This document shows positions 21,810 through 34,700 of a stretch of 64,000 nucleotides of DNA, one piece after another. Numbering within the stretch: position 1 is the stretch's first letter; each line of letters opens with the position of its first letter. This DNA comes from Sipunculus nudus (taxonomy: Eukaryota > Annelida > Sipuncula > Golfingiida > Sipunculidae). The translations under genes were made by a program, and so were the position numbers. The stretch covers positions 76,582,300 through 76,646,299 of the forward strand of contig CM049314.1 of assembly GCA_026874595.1 (NCBI GenBank), written 5' to 3'. A model generated the notes under the pieces. The model was not told where the DNA came from. It did no database searches and worked only from the letters and a program-made list of their open reading frames with translations.

Positions 21810-24035
21810 CTAGCAATTACCCGTGCAACGCACGGTTTTGGGCGAGCATTTAGTTCTGATGTCAAATAGTCTGTCATAGTTGCATTGTCATAGTTGCATG
21901 TCTTGGGTGTACAATGTTACTGTCTCTATGAATCCGACATTTGGTATAAGTGTTCTGTCTCTGAGTTAACCTTGTGTCGGAGTCTGAGTTAACCTTGTGT
22001 CGGAGTCTGAAAGACCTGGACAAATACGTTCTTGTCCGAATAGTGGAATGTCTTCGGACAAACCTGGAGCATATGTATGTCCAAAATCACGGCAAACCGT
22101 AGTGTCAAAGGAGACATGTAAATTCACACAATCGCGTTACGCTATTAATATATAGATCAATTATATGCATGGTGTTATGCATAAAACTCTAATTGAAGCC
22201 GTGTGGATGACCGGAGAATTTTCGAAGAAGTTGTGTTAAATAAAATGATGAAATATGTTAAATAAAATCATTTTTATATGAAAATATATATTATGCTAAA
22301 CCTCGCCTTTAAAGTTGCCCTCCGAGCCCGTGAATCCGCCAGTAAAGGAACCTGTTATCTTGCATGGTAGTACAGTACAGCGCTGAGACATGATCTCGAT
22401 AATTGCATTCCGGGTATAACGCACAAAAACTGAGCATTAACATGGTCGGGCAATCCCGCTGCGCAAACGTTCGTGGTAGCATTATATTATGTGGTACATT
22501 TTATGGCTGTATATATTTTTGAATATCACGCACTCCTTTCTGTTTGAAAGCTGAGCCAATGTTTTCCAGTGAGACAGTCACTGCGTTCAGGCAGTGTGTT
22601 AAACCCGGATCCCACTCCGGATCCCGGAACCCAAGAAAAATTTGTAATTCTTAAACTCTCATGGTAATTTGTCCAGATATTTTAGCATAATCTTATCTAA
22701 AGACATATTTTATATCATGTTTGGTTAAAACATAAAAAATAGTCTGTTTTGCAACAAAATTTGATAAAAAAAAAAAACACTTACGGACCCTGGCGCACGG
22801 ACCTCACTGATTACACGGACCCCGTTTTCTCGTTGTTTTACCATTTCTTTAGTACATACATGAATTTCACATCACGTTTAGCCATAACACCCTTGTAATT
22901 TATTATTGTGTTTGTATCTATATTTTTAAATTTCTGTCTCAGTTTTTATTCATAATTTTATATTTGCTATTTATTTCATTTGTGTAGCGTTTTAAAAAGT
23001 ATAATAATTAAAAACATTTAAAAAATCATTATTTTGGAACCTGTAGTTGCTTGAATTGCAAGTAATCAACAATTCCTTTCGGTATTTATATTATTGCCAA
23101 CTTTAAAATTGCATGGTTGTTATGAACGGAGCACGAAACCTGTTGTTATGTGGAAGTGCTCTGATATATCAGTCTCAGGTCCGCTCAACTGTTAGTGCAC
23201 TTCAAATTAAATCTCCCCCACTGTGTCAGCACTATAATATTTTCATTTAAAATTACAAATATTATATTTAGTGTGTGACATGAGTGCTATTTTTGTCCTC
23301 TTTTAGTCATAAATAAAAATATGAGCGGTGGTTACTGGGGTCCGTCAAAATTGAACAGTCGGCAAATTCAAGTAAATGAGGTCCGTCTTCATCGAAATAT
23401 TTTTGTAATTATAAATCTTTCAGTGAATCGGTCATTTACAAATGTGTAACATTTAGGGACTTTGCCCTGTCCTTACATCAACAATAGTGGTGTTTTTATC
23501 GGTATAAATAATGGAAAATGAGGAAATAGGTTTATGGGGTCCGGGGACCGTGGGGTTCGGGTTTTACACACTACCCTGCATTCACTACCGCTCGGAAAAT
23601 TTTCATTCTTTGAAAGATCCCCCTTTTAAGCATTTTCCTCACGCGAGATCTCCTTGTGCACAATAGACCTTTTCGCCGCGCGGAGGTTGCCTTTTGAGAA
23701 GGGATCACCAATGGGGATTATTTCGGGCCGGTCACCGCAAATTTAAGAAAAGCCCAGATAGGGCCCCCGGAGAAAAACTCTGTCCCGCCATCAAACACTC
23801 TGTGGCCATTGTGTTACCAGGCCCGAAGACACAAAGAAAAGAGGCGCCCGCGGGGGAGCAAATATTCAAATTATTAATTATGCACGTAATACGCAAATAT
23901 TGCAAATAAAAGTGGGTGGAATCTCTTCGGACAAACCCTGAGCATATGTATGTCAGAAATCATGGCAAACCGTACGGTAGTATCAGAGGAGATACGGAAA
24001 ATCACAAAAATCGCCTTACGCTATTAATATATAGA
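21810..24035 (-). mobile_element. Helitron unit 1 of a head-to-tail pair
   Basis: On the minus strand the element starts TCTATATATTAATAGCG (at 24,035) and ends with the hairpin CCGTGCGTTGCACGG (plus 21,821-21,835), about 7 bases, and CTAG (21,810-21,813), followed by host T in a short TA tract. These are the diagnostic Helitron termini. A second, internal copy of the 5' terminus (TCTATATATTAATAGCG) sits at 22,156. The unit is therefore a 347-bp short Helitron (21,810-22,156) fused to a longer 5' segment. It carries a ~987-bp TIR insertion (22,590-23,576) and a GC-rich ~230-bp block around 23,660-23,860. No Rep/helicase gene is present, so it is non-autonomous. Confidence 0.75.
22590..23576. 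mobile_element. hAT-like non-autonomous TIR element inside Helitron unit 1
   Basis: The ends form an imperfect inverted repeat. The left is GGCAGTGTGTTAAACCCG; the right, read on the other strand, is GGGTAGTGTGTAAAACCCG, and similarity extends about 40 bp. They are flanked by TGCGTTCA (22,582-22,589) and TGCATTCA (23,577-23,584), an 8-bp target-site duplication with one mismatch. An 8-bp TSD with CAGTG-type ends fits hAT-like elements. No transposase frame is visible. Confidence 0.6.
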
Positions 24036-26016
24036 CTAGCAATTACTCGTGCTACGCACGGTTTTGGGCGAGCATTTAGTTCTGATGTCAAATAGTCTGT
24101 CATAGTTTCATGTCTTGGGTGTACAATGTTACTGTCTCTTTGAATCCGACATTTGGTATAAGTGTTCTGTCTCTGAGTTATTCTTGTGTCGGAGTCTGAA
24201 TGACCACGACGAATACGTTCTTGTCCGAATGGTGGAATGTCTTCGGACAAACCCGGAGCATATATATGTATGTCAAAATTCACGGCAAACCGTAGTGCCA
24301 GGGGAGACGTGTAAATTCACACAAATCGCGTTACGCTATTAATATATAGATCCATTATATGGATGGTGTTATGGATAAAACTCTAATTGAAGCCGAGAGG
24401 TTGGCCGGAGAATTTTCGAAGAATTTGATATGTTAAATAAAATCATTTTTATATGAAAATATATATTATGCTGAACATCACCATTTAAAGTTGCCCTCCG
24501 CGCCCGTGAATCCACCAGTAAAGGAACCTGTTATAATGTTTTCCAGTGAGACAGTCACTGCGTTCAGTCAGTGTGTTAAACCCGGATCCCACTCCGGATC
24601 CCGGAACCCAAGAAAAATTTGTAATTCTTAAACTCTCATGGTAATTTGTCCAGATATTTTAGCATAATCGTATCTAAAGACATATTATATATTATGTTTG
24701 GTTAAAACATAAAAAAATAGTCTGTTTTGCAACAAAATTTGATAAAAAAAAACACTTACATGACCCTAGGGCACGGACCTCACGGATTACACGGACCCCG
24801 TTTTCTCGTTGTTTTACCATTTCTTTAGTACATACATGTATTTCACATCACGTTTAGCCATGACACATTTGTGATTTATTATTGTGTTAGTATCTGTATT
24901 TTTACATTTCTGTCTCAGTTTTTATTCATAATTTTATTTTTGCTATTTATTTCATTTGTGTAGCATTTTAAAAAGTATTATAATTTAAACATTTATAAAA
25001 TCATTATCTGGAACCTGAAGTTGCTTGAAATGCAAGTAATCAACAATTCCTTTCGGTATTTATATTATTGCCAACTTTAAAATTGCATGGTTGTTATGAA
25101 CGGAGCACAAAACCTGTTGTTATGTGGAAGTGCTCTGATATATCAGTCTCAGGTCCGCTCAACTGTTAGTGCACTTCAAATTAAATCTCCCCCACTGTGT
25201 CCGCACTAATAAATTTTCATTTAAAATAACAAATATTATATTTACTTTTTAGTGTGTGACATGAGTGCTTTTTTTTGTCCTCTTTTAGTCATAAATAAAA
25301 ATATGAGCGGTGGTTACTGGGGTCCGTCAAAATTGAACAGTCGGCAAATTCAAGTAAATGAGGTCCGTCTTCATCGAAATATTTTTGTAATTATAAATCT
25401 TTCAGTGAATCGGTCATTTACAAATGTGCAACATTTAGGGACTTTGCTCTGTCCTTACATCAACAATAGTGGTGTTTTTATCGGTATAAATAATGGAAAA
25501 TGAGGAAATAGGTTTATGGGGTCCGGGGACCGTGGGGTTCGGGTTTTACACACTACCCTGCATTCACCACCGCTCGGAAAATTTTCATTATTGAAAGATC
25601 CCCCTTTTAAGCATTTTCCTCACGCGAGATCTCCTTGTGCACAATAGACCTTTTCGCTGCGCGGAGGTTGCCTTTTGAGAAGGGATCACCAATGGGGATT
25701 ATTTCGGGCCGGTCACCGCAAATTTAAGAAAAGCCCAAATAGGGCCCCCGGAGAAAAACTCTGTCCCGCCATCAAACACTCTGTGGCCATTGTGTTACCA
25801 GGCCCGAAGACACAACGAAAAGAGGCGCCCGCGGGGGAGCAAATATTCAAATTATTAATTATGCACGTAATACGCAAATATTGCAAATAAAAGTGGGCGG
25901 AATCTCTTCGGACAAACCCAGAGCATATGTATGTCGAAAATCACGGCAATCCGTACGGCGGTATCAGAGGAGATACGGAAAATCACAAAAATCGCCTTAC
26001 GCTATTAATATATAGA
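24036..26016 (-). mobile_element. Helitron unit 2 of a head-to-tail pair
   Basis: This has the same architecture as unit 1. Its minus-strand 5' TCTATATATTAATAGCG begins at 26,016 with host A before it, an internal 5' terminus lies at 24,350, and the 3' hairpin and CTAG are at 24,036-24,060. Its CTAG directly touches the TC of unit 1 with no intervening base. It lacks about 200 bp present in unit 1 (about 22,350-22,555). The two units otherwise differ by scattered substitutions and small indels, so the duplication is real rather than an exact assembly repeat. Confidence 0.75.
24567..25558. mobile_element. hAT-like non-autonomous TIR element inside Helitron unit 2
   Basis: This is the counterpart of the insertion in unit 1 at the same position, with the same flanking TGCGTTCA/TGCATTCA pair (24,559-24,566 and 25,559-25,566). 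It was therefore present before the Helitron unit was duplicated. Confidence 0.6.
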
Positions 26017-26019
26017 TTT

Positions 26020-26863
26020 ATGTCTGTGTGTGAGGGTGCGTGTGTGTGTAATTTTACTATAATTACTGTCATGAAGCACTACCAAAATTTTATACAAACA
26101 TTTAATTTTTCAACAAGGACAATGACACACGAACATGACACAAGACATAATGATATCCTTGTTACAAATAAAACCAGATAGAAGACAACTGTCTGAGAAA
26201 CATAACACCAAAAATCATAAATGAAACCGACCAAATCTTTATTGACAAAATCTTCGTTCACATTCTTTTAGGATCGATTTGCTTCTCCAAACAACAGTTT
26301 ATATACGCATATAAAGACAAATGCCTTCAGATAAAATCTTACATCTGTAACAAAAATTAGTCTAGGACAAACAAAATACTTAAAATCAAAAACAAACTGT
26401 TATTTCAGTAACTCAAATTGTAAATCTCCCAAGTTTCTCACCAGTTACCCAATTAAATCATAAAGTCTCAAATACTAAGAAATGTTTAACACTTAACCTC
26501 CATATTATATACAATCTGTCCATGTGTCGCAAATGGTTGTTGTGTCAGCGGATTAAAATCCTTAACAATGGTCTCCAGACATAATAAAAAAAGGACACGT
26601 GAAATTTAATTTTTATGGATACGTTATTTCTATGTCGAATAAAATATTTTTCTCTCTCCTCAATAAAATATTAAATGATCACTCCATATATCTTCATAAA
26701 GAATATATACCTTGCAAATATACTGGCCTGCTACTAAAATTGATAAATATATAAAGTTTAATCGAAAGTCAGGGATATAAAATTTATTTTCTTCACATTT
26801 GTCATTCACAAGCGTTCGGTGTATCAACAAGGGGCATGTAGGCAGCCCTGTTCTTATCCTTTG
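26020..26863. other. AT-rich spacer, no gene seen
   Basis: A short GT-rich patch (26,022-26,050) is followed by AT-rich DNA with no convincing coding or repeat structure up to the 44-bp array. Confidence 0.5.
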
Positions 26864-27743
26864 GTATTTATTTGGCGTGACCAGTTTGTCGAACAATCTC
26901 GTCTTGGGTATTATTTTGGCCTGATCAGTTTGTCGATCACCTTCTCCTTGGGTATTGATTTGGCCTGATCAGTTTATCGATCACTGTCACTTTGGGTATT
27001 GATTTCGTCTGATCAGTTTATCGATCAATCTCACCTTGGGAATTGATTTGGCCTGATCAGTTTATCGATAAATGTCACTTTGGGTATTGATTTCGTCTGA
27101 TCAGTTTATCGATCAATCTCACCTTGGGAATTGATTTGGCCTGATCAGTTTATCGATAAATGTCACTTTGGGTATTGATTTCGTCTGATCAGTTTATCGA
27201 TCAATCTCACCTTGGGTATTGATTTGGCCTGATCAGTTTATTGATCACTGTCACCTTGGATATTGATTTGTTCTGATCAGTTTATCGTTCAATCTCACCT
27301 TGGGTATTTATTTTGCCCGATCAGGTTATCGATCAATCTCACCTTGGGTATTGATTTGGTCTGACCAGTTTATCGATAACTCCAACATTGGGTATTAATT
27401 TGGTCTGATTATATTTTCGATCACTCTCACATTGAGTTTTAATTTGGTCCGATCAGTTTATTGATCACTTTCGCCTTGGGTGTTCATTTGGCCTGATCAG
27501 TTTGTTGATCACTCTCACCATGTGTGGTTATTTGGCCTGACAACTTTGTAGATCACTCTCGCCTTGGGTGTTGAATTGACTTGATCAGTTTGTCGATCAC
27601 TCTCGCCTTGGGTGTTGAATTGGCTTGATCATTTTGTCGATCACACTCGCCTTCGGTGTTGAATTGGCTTGATAAGTTTGTCGACGTCTCGCCCTGGGTG
27701 TTTATTTGGACTGATCAGTTTGTAGATCACTCCGAGCTGTGCT
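26864..27743. repeat. 44-bp tandem repeat array, about 20 copies
   Basis: The consensus starts GTATTGATTTGGCCTGATCA and continues GTTTATCGATCA, then CTCACCTTGG. Most units contain the palindromes TGATCA and ATCGAT or close variants. In the middle (about 27,000-27,210) two unit types, with 'ttggcctgatca' and 'ttcgtctgatca', alternate exactly and give an 88-bp higher-order period. Outer units are more diverged, especially at the right end where GTGTTGAATTGGCTTGATCA replaces the consensus. No frame is conserved. Confidence 0.9.
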
Positions 27744-27965
27744 TGTTAGGAAAGAAAATTCTAACTTTTCGGGTATTGTATAAAGAAGTATTAAGGAAAT
27801 AGTGTGTAGAGAACATGTAAACTGGAAAACGTACTCACCCTCCATTATATATGTTTGTAGGAATGTGCTTTTATAACTCTTTTATAATCAATGTGTTTTC
27901 TCAAAAAAAACATGGATGGCTTATTTACTTGTATAAATTAGGACTGATCTGTATCAATCCTTTTT
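27744..27965. other. unique spacer between the 44-bp and 24-bp arrays
   Basis: About 220 bases without repeat structure or coding signal. Confidence 0.5.
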
Positions 27966-28639
27966 TTAAATTATTTCTGGAGTGTGTTAGTTGTTTCAGT
28001 TTTGCTTTAATATTCGTCTGTTTTTTACATCTTCACTCTGTTTGATACATCTTTGTTTTATATATCTTCTATTCTTTTGTTTTATACATCTTCTATTAGT
28101 CAGTGTTTTACATCTTCTATTCGTCCGTGTTTTACATCTTCAATTCGTCTGTGTTAAACATCTTCTATTGGTCTTTTTTATACATCTTCTATTCGTCTGT
28201 TTTATACATCTCCTATTCGTCTGTTTTATACATCTTCTATTCGTCTGTGTTAAACATATTCTATTGGTCTTTTTAATACATCTTCTATTCGTCTGTTTTA
28301 TACATCTTCTATTCGTCTGTTTTATACATCTTCTATTCGTCTGTTTTATACATCTTCTATTCGTCTGTTTTATCCACCTTCTATTCGTCTGTTTTATACA
28401 CCTTCTATTCGTCTGTTTTATACATCTTCTATTGGTCTGTTTTATACACCTTCTATTCGTCTGTGTTAAACATATTCTATTGGTCTTTTTAATACATCTT
28501 CTATTCGTCTGTTTTATACATCTTCAATTCGTCTGTGTTAAACATATTCTATTGGTCTTTTTAATACATCTTCTATTCGTCTGTTTTATACATCTTCAAT
28601 TCGTCTGTGTTAAACATCTTCTATTGGTCTTTTTAATAC

Positions 28640-28830
28640 ATCTTCTATTCTACTGTACTATAAATCATCTATACATCTTTTATACATTCATCATATTTCT
28701 GGAGTGTGTTAGTTGTTTCAGTTTTGCCTTAATATTCGTCTGTTTTTTACATCTTCACTCTGTTTGATACATCTTTGTTTTATATATCTTCTATATTCGT
28801 CTGTGTTATATATCTTCTATTCGTCTGTGT
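28640..28830. repeat. boundary module of the 24-bp array (representative copy)
   Basis: This non-24-bp segment starts near 'tctactgtactataaatcat', passes through 'tttctggagtgtgttag' and 'ttgtttcagttttgcctta', then 'acatcttcactctgtttgat', before returning to regular units. Copies are centred on TTTCTGGAGT near 27,975, 28,695, 28,986, 29,372, 32,065, 33,665, 34,460, 36,048, 36,529, 36,822, 37,280, 37,569, 38,605, 39,160, 39,449, 40,485, 41,620 and 42,893. Two subtypes exist, 'catcatatttctggagtgtg' and 'catcttatttctggagtatg'. Confidence 0.85.
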
Positions 28831-30519
28831 TATATATCTTCTATTCGTCTGTTTTATACATCTTCTATTCGTCTGTTTTATACATCTTCTATTCGTCTGT
28901 TTAAACATCTTCTTTTCGGCTGCGTCATACATCTTCTATTCTACTGTACTATAAATCATCTATTCATCTTTTATACATTCATCTTATTTCTGGAGTATGT
29001 TAGTTGTTTCAGTTTTGCCTTAATATTCGTCTGTTTTTTACATCTTCACTCTGTTTGATACATCTTTGTTTTATATATCTTCTATTCTTTTGTTTTATAC
29101 ATCTTCTATTAGTCAGTGTTTTACATCTCCTATTCGTCTGTGTTATACATCTTCTATTCGTCTGTTTTATACATCTTCTATTCGTCTGTTTTATACATCT
29201 TCTATTCGTCTGTGTTAAACATATTCTATTGGTCTTTTTAATACATCTTCTATTCGTCTGTTTTATACATCTTCAATTCGTCTGTGTTAAACATCTTCTA
29301 TTGGTCTTTTTAATACATCTTCTATTCTACTGTACTATAAATCATCTATACATCTTTTATACATTCATCATATTTCTGGAGTGTGTTAGTTGTTTCAGTT
29401 TTGCCTTAATATTCGTCTGTTTTTTACATCTTCACTCTGTTTGATACATCTTTGTTTTATATATCTTCTATTCTTTTGTTTTATACATCTTCTATTAGTC
29501 AGTGTTATACATCTCCTATTCGTCCGTGTTTTACATCTTCAATTCGTCTGTGTTATATATCTTCTATTGGTCTTTTTAATACATCTTCTATTCGTCTGTT
29601 TTATACATCTTCTATTGGTCTGTTTAATATATCTTCTATTCGTCTGTGTTATACCACTTCTATTCGTCTGTGTTATACCACTTCTATTCGTCTGTGTTAT
29701 ACATCTTCTATTCGTCTGTTTTATACATCTTCTATTCGTCTGTTTTATACATCTTCTATTGGTCTGTTTTATACATCTTCTATTCGTCTGTGTTATACAT
29801 CTTCTATTCGTCTGTTTTATACATCTTCTATCCGTCTGTTTTATACATCTTCTATTCGTCTGTTTTATACATCTTCTATTGGTCTGTTTAATATATCTTC
29901 TATTCGTCTGTGTTATACCACTTCTATTCGTCTGTGTTATACCACTTCTATTCGTCTATGTTATACCTCTTCTATCCGTCTGTTTTATACATCTTCTATT
30001 GGTCTGTTTAATATATCTTCTATTCGTCTGTGTTATACCACTTCTATTCGTCTGTGTTATACCACTTCTATTCGTCTGTGTTATACATCTTCTATTCGTC
30101 TGTTTTATACATCTTCTATTCGTCTGTTTTATACATCTTCTATTGGTCTGTTTTATACATCTTCTATTCGTCTGTGTTATACATCTTCTATTGGTCTGTT
30201 TAATATATCTTCTATTCGTCTGTGTTATACCACTTCTATTCGTCTGTGTTATACCACTTCTATTCGTCTGTGTTATACCTCTTCTATCCGTCTGTTTTAC
30301 ACATCTTCTATTGGTCTGTTTAATACATCTTCTATTCGTCTGTGTTATACCACTTCTATTCGTCTGTGTAATACCACTTCTATTCGTCTGTGTTATACCT
30401 TTTCTATCCGTCTGTTTTATACATCTTCTATTGGTCTTTTTATTACATCTTCTATTCGTCTGTGTTATACATCTTCTATTCGTCTGTTTTATACATCTTC
30501 TATTCGTCTGTTTTATACA

Positions 30520-31745
30520 TCTTCTATTCGTCTGAGTTATACCTCTTCTATCCGTCTGTTTTATACATCTTCTTTTCGTCTGTTTTATACCTCTTCTATT
30601 CGTCTGTGTTGTACATCTTTTTTTCGTCTGTTTTATACATCTTATTTTCATCCGTTTGAAACAGCTTCAATTCGTCTGTTTTATCCATCTTTTATTCGTC
30701 TGTTTTATACATCTTCTATTCGTCTGTTTTATACATCTTCTATTCGTCTGTGTTATACATCTTCTATTCGTCTGTGTTATACATCTTCTATTCGTCTGTT
30801 TTATACATCTTCTATTCGTCTGTTTTATACATCTTCTATAAGTCTGTGTTATACATCTTTTATTCGTCTGTTAAATGCATCATCTATATTCATCTGTTTT
30901 ATACTTCCTGTATTAGTCTTTTTGAAACAGCTTATATTCGTCTGTTTTATACATCTTCTATTCGTCTGTTTTATACATCTTCTATTCGTCTGTTTAAACA
31001 ACTTCTTTTCGTCTGTTTTATACATCTTCTATTGGTCTGTTTTATACATCGTCTATTCTTCTGTGTTATACCTCTTCTTTTCGTCTGTTTTATACATCTT
31101 CTATTCGTCTGTTTTATACATCTTCTATTCGTCTGTTTTATACATCTTCTATTCGTCTGTGTTATACATCTTCTATTCGTCTGTTTTATACATCTTCTAT
31201 TCGTCTGTGTCATACATCTTCTTTTCGTCTGTTTTATACATCTTCTTTTCGTCTGTTTTATACATCTTCTATTCGTCTGAGTTATACCTCTTCTATCCGT
31301 CTGTTTTATACATCTTCTTTTCGTCTGTTTTATACCTCTTCTATTCGTCTGTGTTGTACATCTTTTTTTCGTCTGTTTTATACATCTTATTTTCATCCGT
31401 TTGAAACAGCTTCAATTCGTCTGTTTTATCCATCTTTTATTCGTCTGTTTTATACATCTTCTATTCGTCTGTTTTATACATCTTCTATTCGTCTGTGTTA
31501 TACATCTTCTATTCGTCTGTGTTACACATCTTCTATTCGTCTGTGTTATACATCTTCTATTCGTCTGTTTTATACATCTTCTATAAGTCTGTGTTATACA
31601 TCTTTTATTCGTCTGTTAAATGCATCATCTATATTCATCTGTTTTATACTTCCTGTATTAGTCTTTTTGAAACAGCTTATATTCGTCTGTTTTATACATC
31701 TTCTATTCGTCTGTTTTATACATCTTCTATTCGTCTGTTTAAACA
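30520..31745. repeat. tandem duplication of a 745-bp block inside the array
   Basis: Distinctive words at 30,530-31,015 (for example 'cttattttcatccgtttgaa', and 'ttaaatgcatcatctat' followed by a Helitron-unrelated AT stretch) recur 745 bases downstream at about 31,275-31,760. Minor differences are present, so the two copies are not strictly identical. Confidence 0.8.
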
Positions 31746-34700
31746 ACTTCTTTTCGTCTGTTTTATACATCTTCTATTCGTCTGTGTTATACCTCTTCTA
31801 TATTCGTCTGTTTGTTACATCTTCTATTGGTCTGTGTTATATATCTTCTATTCGTCTTTTTTATACATCTTCTATTCGTCTGTTTTATACATCTTCTATT
31901 CGTCTGTTTTATACATCTTCTATTCGTCTGTTTTATACATCTTCTATTCGTCTGTTTTATACATCTTCTATTCGTCTGTTTAAACATCTTCTTTTCGTCT
32001 GTGTCATACATCTTCTATTCTACTGTACTATAAATCATCTATACATCTTTTATACATTCATCATATTTCTGGAGTGTGTTAGTTGTTTCAGTTTTGCCTT
32101 AATATTCGTCTGTTTTTTACATCTTCACTCTGTTTGATACATCTTTGTTTTATATATCTTCTATTCTTTTGTTTTATACATCTTCTATTAGTCAGTGTTT
32201 TACATCTCCTATTCGTCCGTGTTTTACATCTTCAATTCGTCTGTGTTAAACATATTCTATTGGTCTTTTTAATACATCTTCTATTCGTCTGTGTTATACC
32301 TCTTCTATATTCGTCTGTTTGTTACATCTTCTATTGGTCTGTGTTAAACATCTTCTATTCGTCTGTTTTATACATCTTCTATTCGTCTGTTTTATACATC
32401 TTCTATTCGTCTGTTTTATACATCTTCTATCTGTCTGTTTTATACATCTTCTATTTGCCTGTGTTATACCTCTTCTATCTGTCTGTTTTATACATCTTCT
32501 ATTTGCCTGTGTTATACCTCTTCTATATTCGTCTGTTTGTTACATCTTCTATTGGTCTGTGTTAAACATCTTCTATTCGTCTGTTTTATACATCTTCTAT
32601 TCGTCTGTTTTATACATCTTCTATTCGTCTGTTTTATACATCTTCTATCTGTCTGTTTTATACATCTTCTATTTGCCTGTGTTATACCTCTTCTTTTCGT
32701 CTGTTTTATACATCTTCTATTCGTCTGTTTTTTACATCTTCACTCTGTTTGATACATCTTTGTTTTATATATCTTCTATTCTTTTGTTTTATACATCTTC
32801 TATTAGTCAGTGTTTTACATCTCCTATTCGTCCGTGTTTTACATCTTCAATTCGTCTGTGTTAAACATATTCTATTGGTCTTTTTAATACATCTTCATTC
32901 GTCTGTGTTATACCTCTTCTATATTCGTCTGTTTGTTACATCTTCTATTGGTCTGTGTTAGACATCTTCTATTCGTCTGTTTTATACATCTTCTATTCGT
33001 CTGTTTTATACATCTTCTATTCGTCTGTTTTATACATCTTCTATCTGTCTGTTTTATACATCTTCTATTTGCCTGTGTTATACCTCTTCTTTTCGTCTGT
33101 TTTATACATCTTCTATTCGTCTGTTTTATACATCTTCTATTCGTCTGTTTTATACATCTTCTATTCGTCTGTTTTATACATCTTCTATTCGTCTGTTTTA
33201 TACATCTTCTATTGGTCTGTTTTATACATCTTCTATTGGTCTGTTTTATACATCTTCTATCTGTCTGTTTTATACATCGTCTATTCTTCTGTGTTATACC
33301 TCTTCTTTTCGTCTGTTTTATACATCTTCTATTCGTCTGTTTTATACATCTTCTATTCGTCTGTTTTATACATCTTCTATTCGTCTGTTTTATACATCTT
33401 CTATCTGTCTGTTTTATACATCGTCTATTCTTCTGTGTTATACCTCTTCTTTTCGTCTGTTTTATACATCTTCTATTCGTCTGTTTTATACATCTTCTAT
33501 TCGTCTGTTTTATACATCTTCTATTCGTCTGTTTAAACAACTTCTATTCGTCTGTTTTATACATCTTCTATTCGTCTGTTTAAACATCTTCTTTTCGGCT
33601 GCGTCATACATCTTCTATTCTACTGTACTATAAATCATCTATTCATCTTTTATACATTCATCATATTTCTGGAGTGTGTTAGTTGTTTCAGTTTTGCCTT
33701 AATATTCGTCTGTTTTTTACATCTTCACTCTGTTTGATACATCTTTGTTTTATATATCTTCTATTCTTTTGTTTTATACATTTTCTATTAGTCAGTGTTT
33801 TACATCTCCTATAAGTCCTTGTTTTACATCTTCTATTCGTCTGTTTTATACATCTTCTATTCGTCTGTTTTATACAACTTCTTTTCGTCTGTTTTATACA
33901 TCTTCTTTTCGTCTGTTTTATACATCTTCTATTTGTCTGTGTTATACCTCTTCTATTCGTCTGTTTTATACATCTTCTATTGGTCTGTGTTATACATCTT
34001 CTATTCGTCTGTTTTATACACCTTCTATTTGTCTGTTTTATACATCTTCTATTTGCCTGTGTTATTCATCTTCTTTTCGTCTGTTTTATACATCTTCTAT
34101 TTGTCTGTTTTATACAACTTCTTTTCGTCTGTTTTATTCATCATCTATTTGTCTGTTTTATACATCTTCTATTTGCCTGTGTTATACCTCTTCTTTTCGT
34201 CTGTTTTATATATCTTCTATATTCGTCTGTGTTATATATCTTCTATTCGTCTGTGTTATATATCTTTTATTCGTCTGTTTTATACATCTTCTATTCGTCG
34301 GTTTTATACATCTTCTATTCGTCTGTTTAAACAACTTCTATTCGTCTGTTTTATACATCTTCTATTCGTCTGTTTAAACATCTTCTTTTCGGCTGCGTCA
34401 TACATCTTCTATTCTACTGTACTATTAATCATCTATTCATCTTTTTATACATTCATCTTATTTCTGGAGTATGTTAGTTGTTTCAGTTTTTGCCTTAATA
34501 TTCGTCTGTTTTTTACATCTTCACTCTGTTTGATACATCTTTGTTTTATATATCTTCTATTCTTTTGTTTTATACATCTTCTATTAGTCAGTGTTTTACA
34601 TCTCCTATTCGTCCGTGTTTTACATCTTCAATTCGTCTGTGTTAAACATATTCTATTGGTCTTTTTAATACATCTTCTATTCGTCTGTTTTATACATCTT

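Noticed and set aside
23694-25890. Duplicated 71-residue frame (MRRDHQWGLFRAGHRKF...) as a conserved gene
   Set aside because: The two copies are identical apart from one residue only because the Helitron unit is duplicated; no family match or start/splice evidence.
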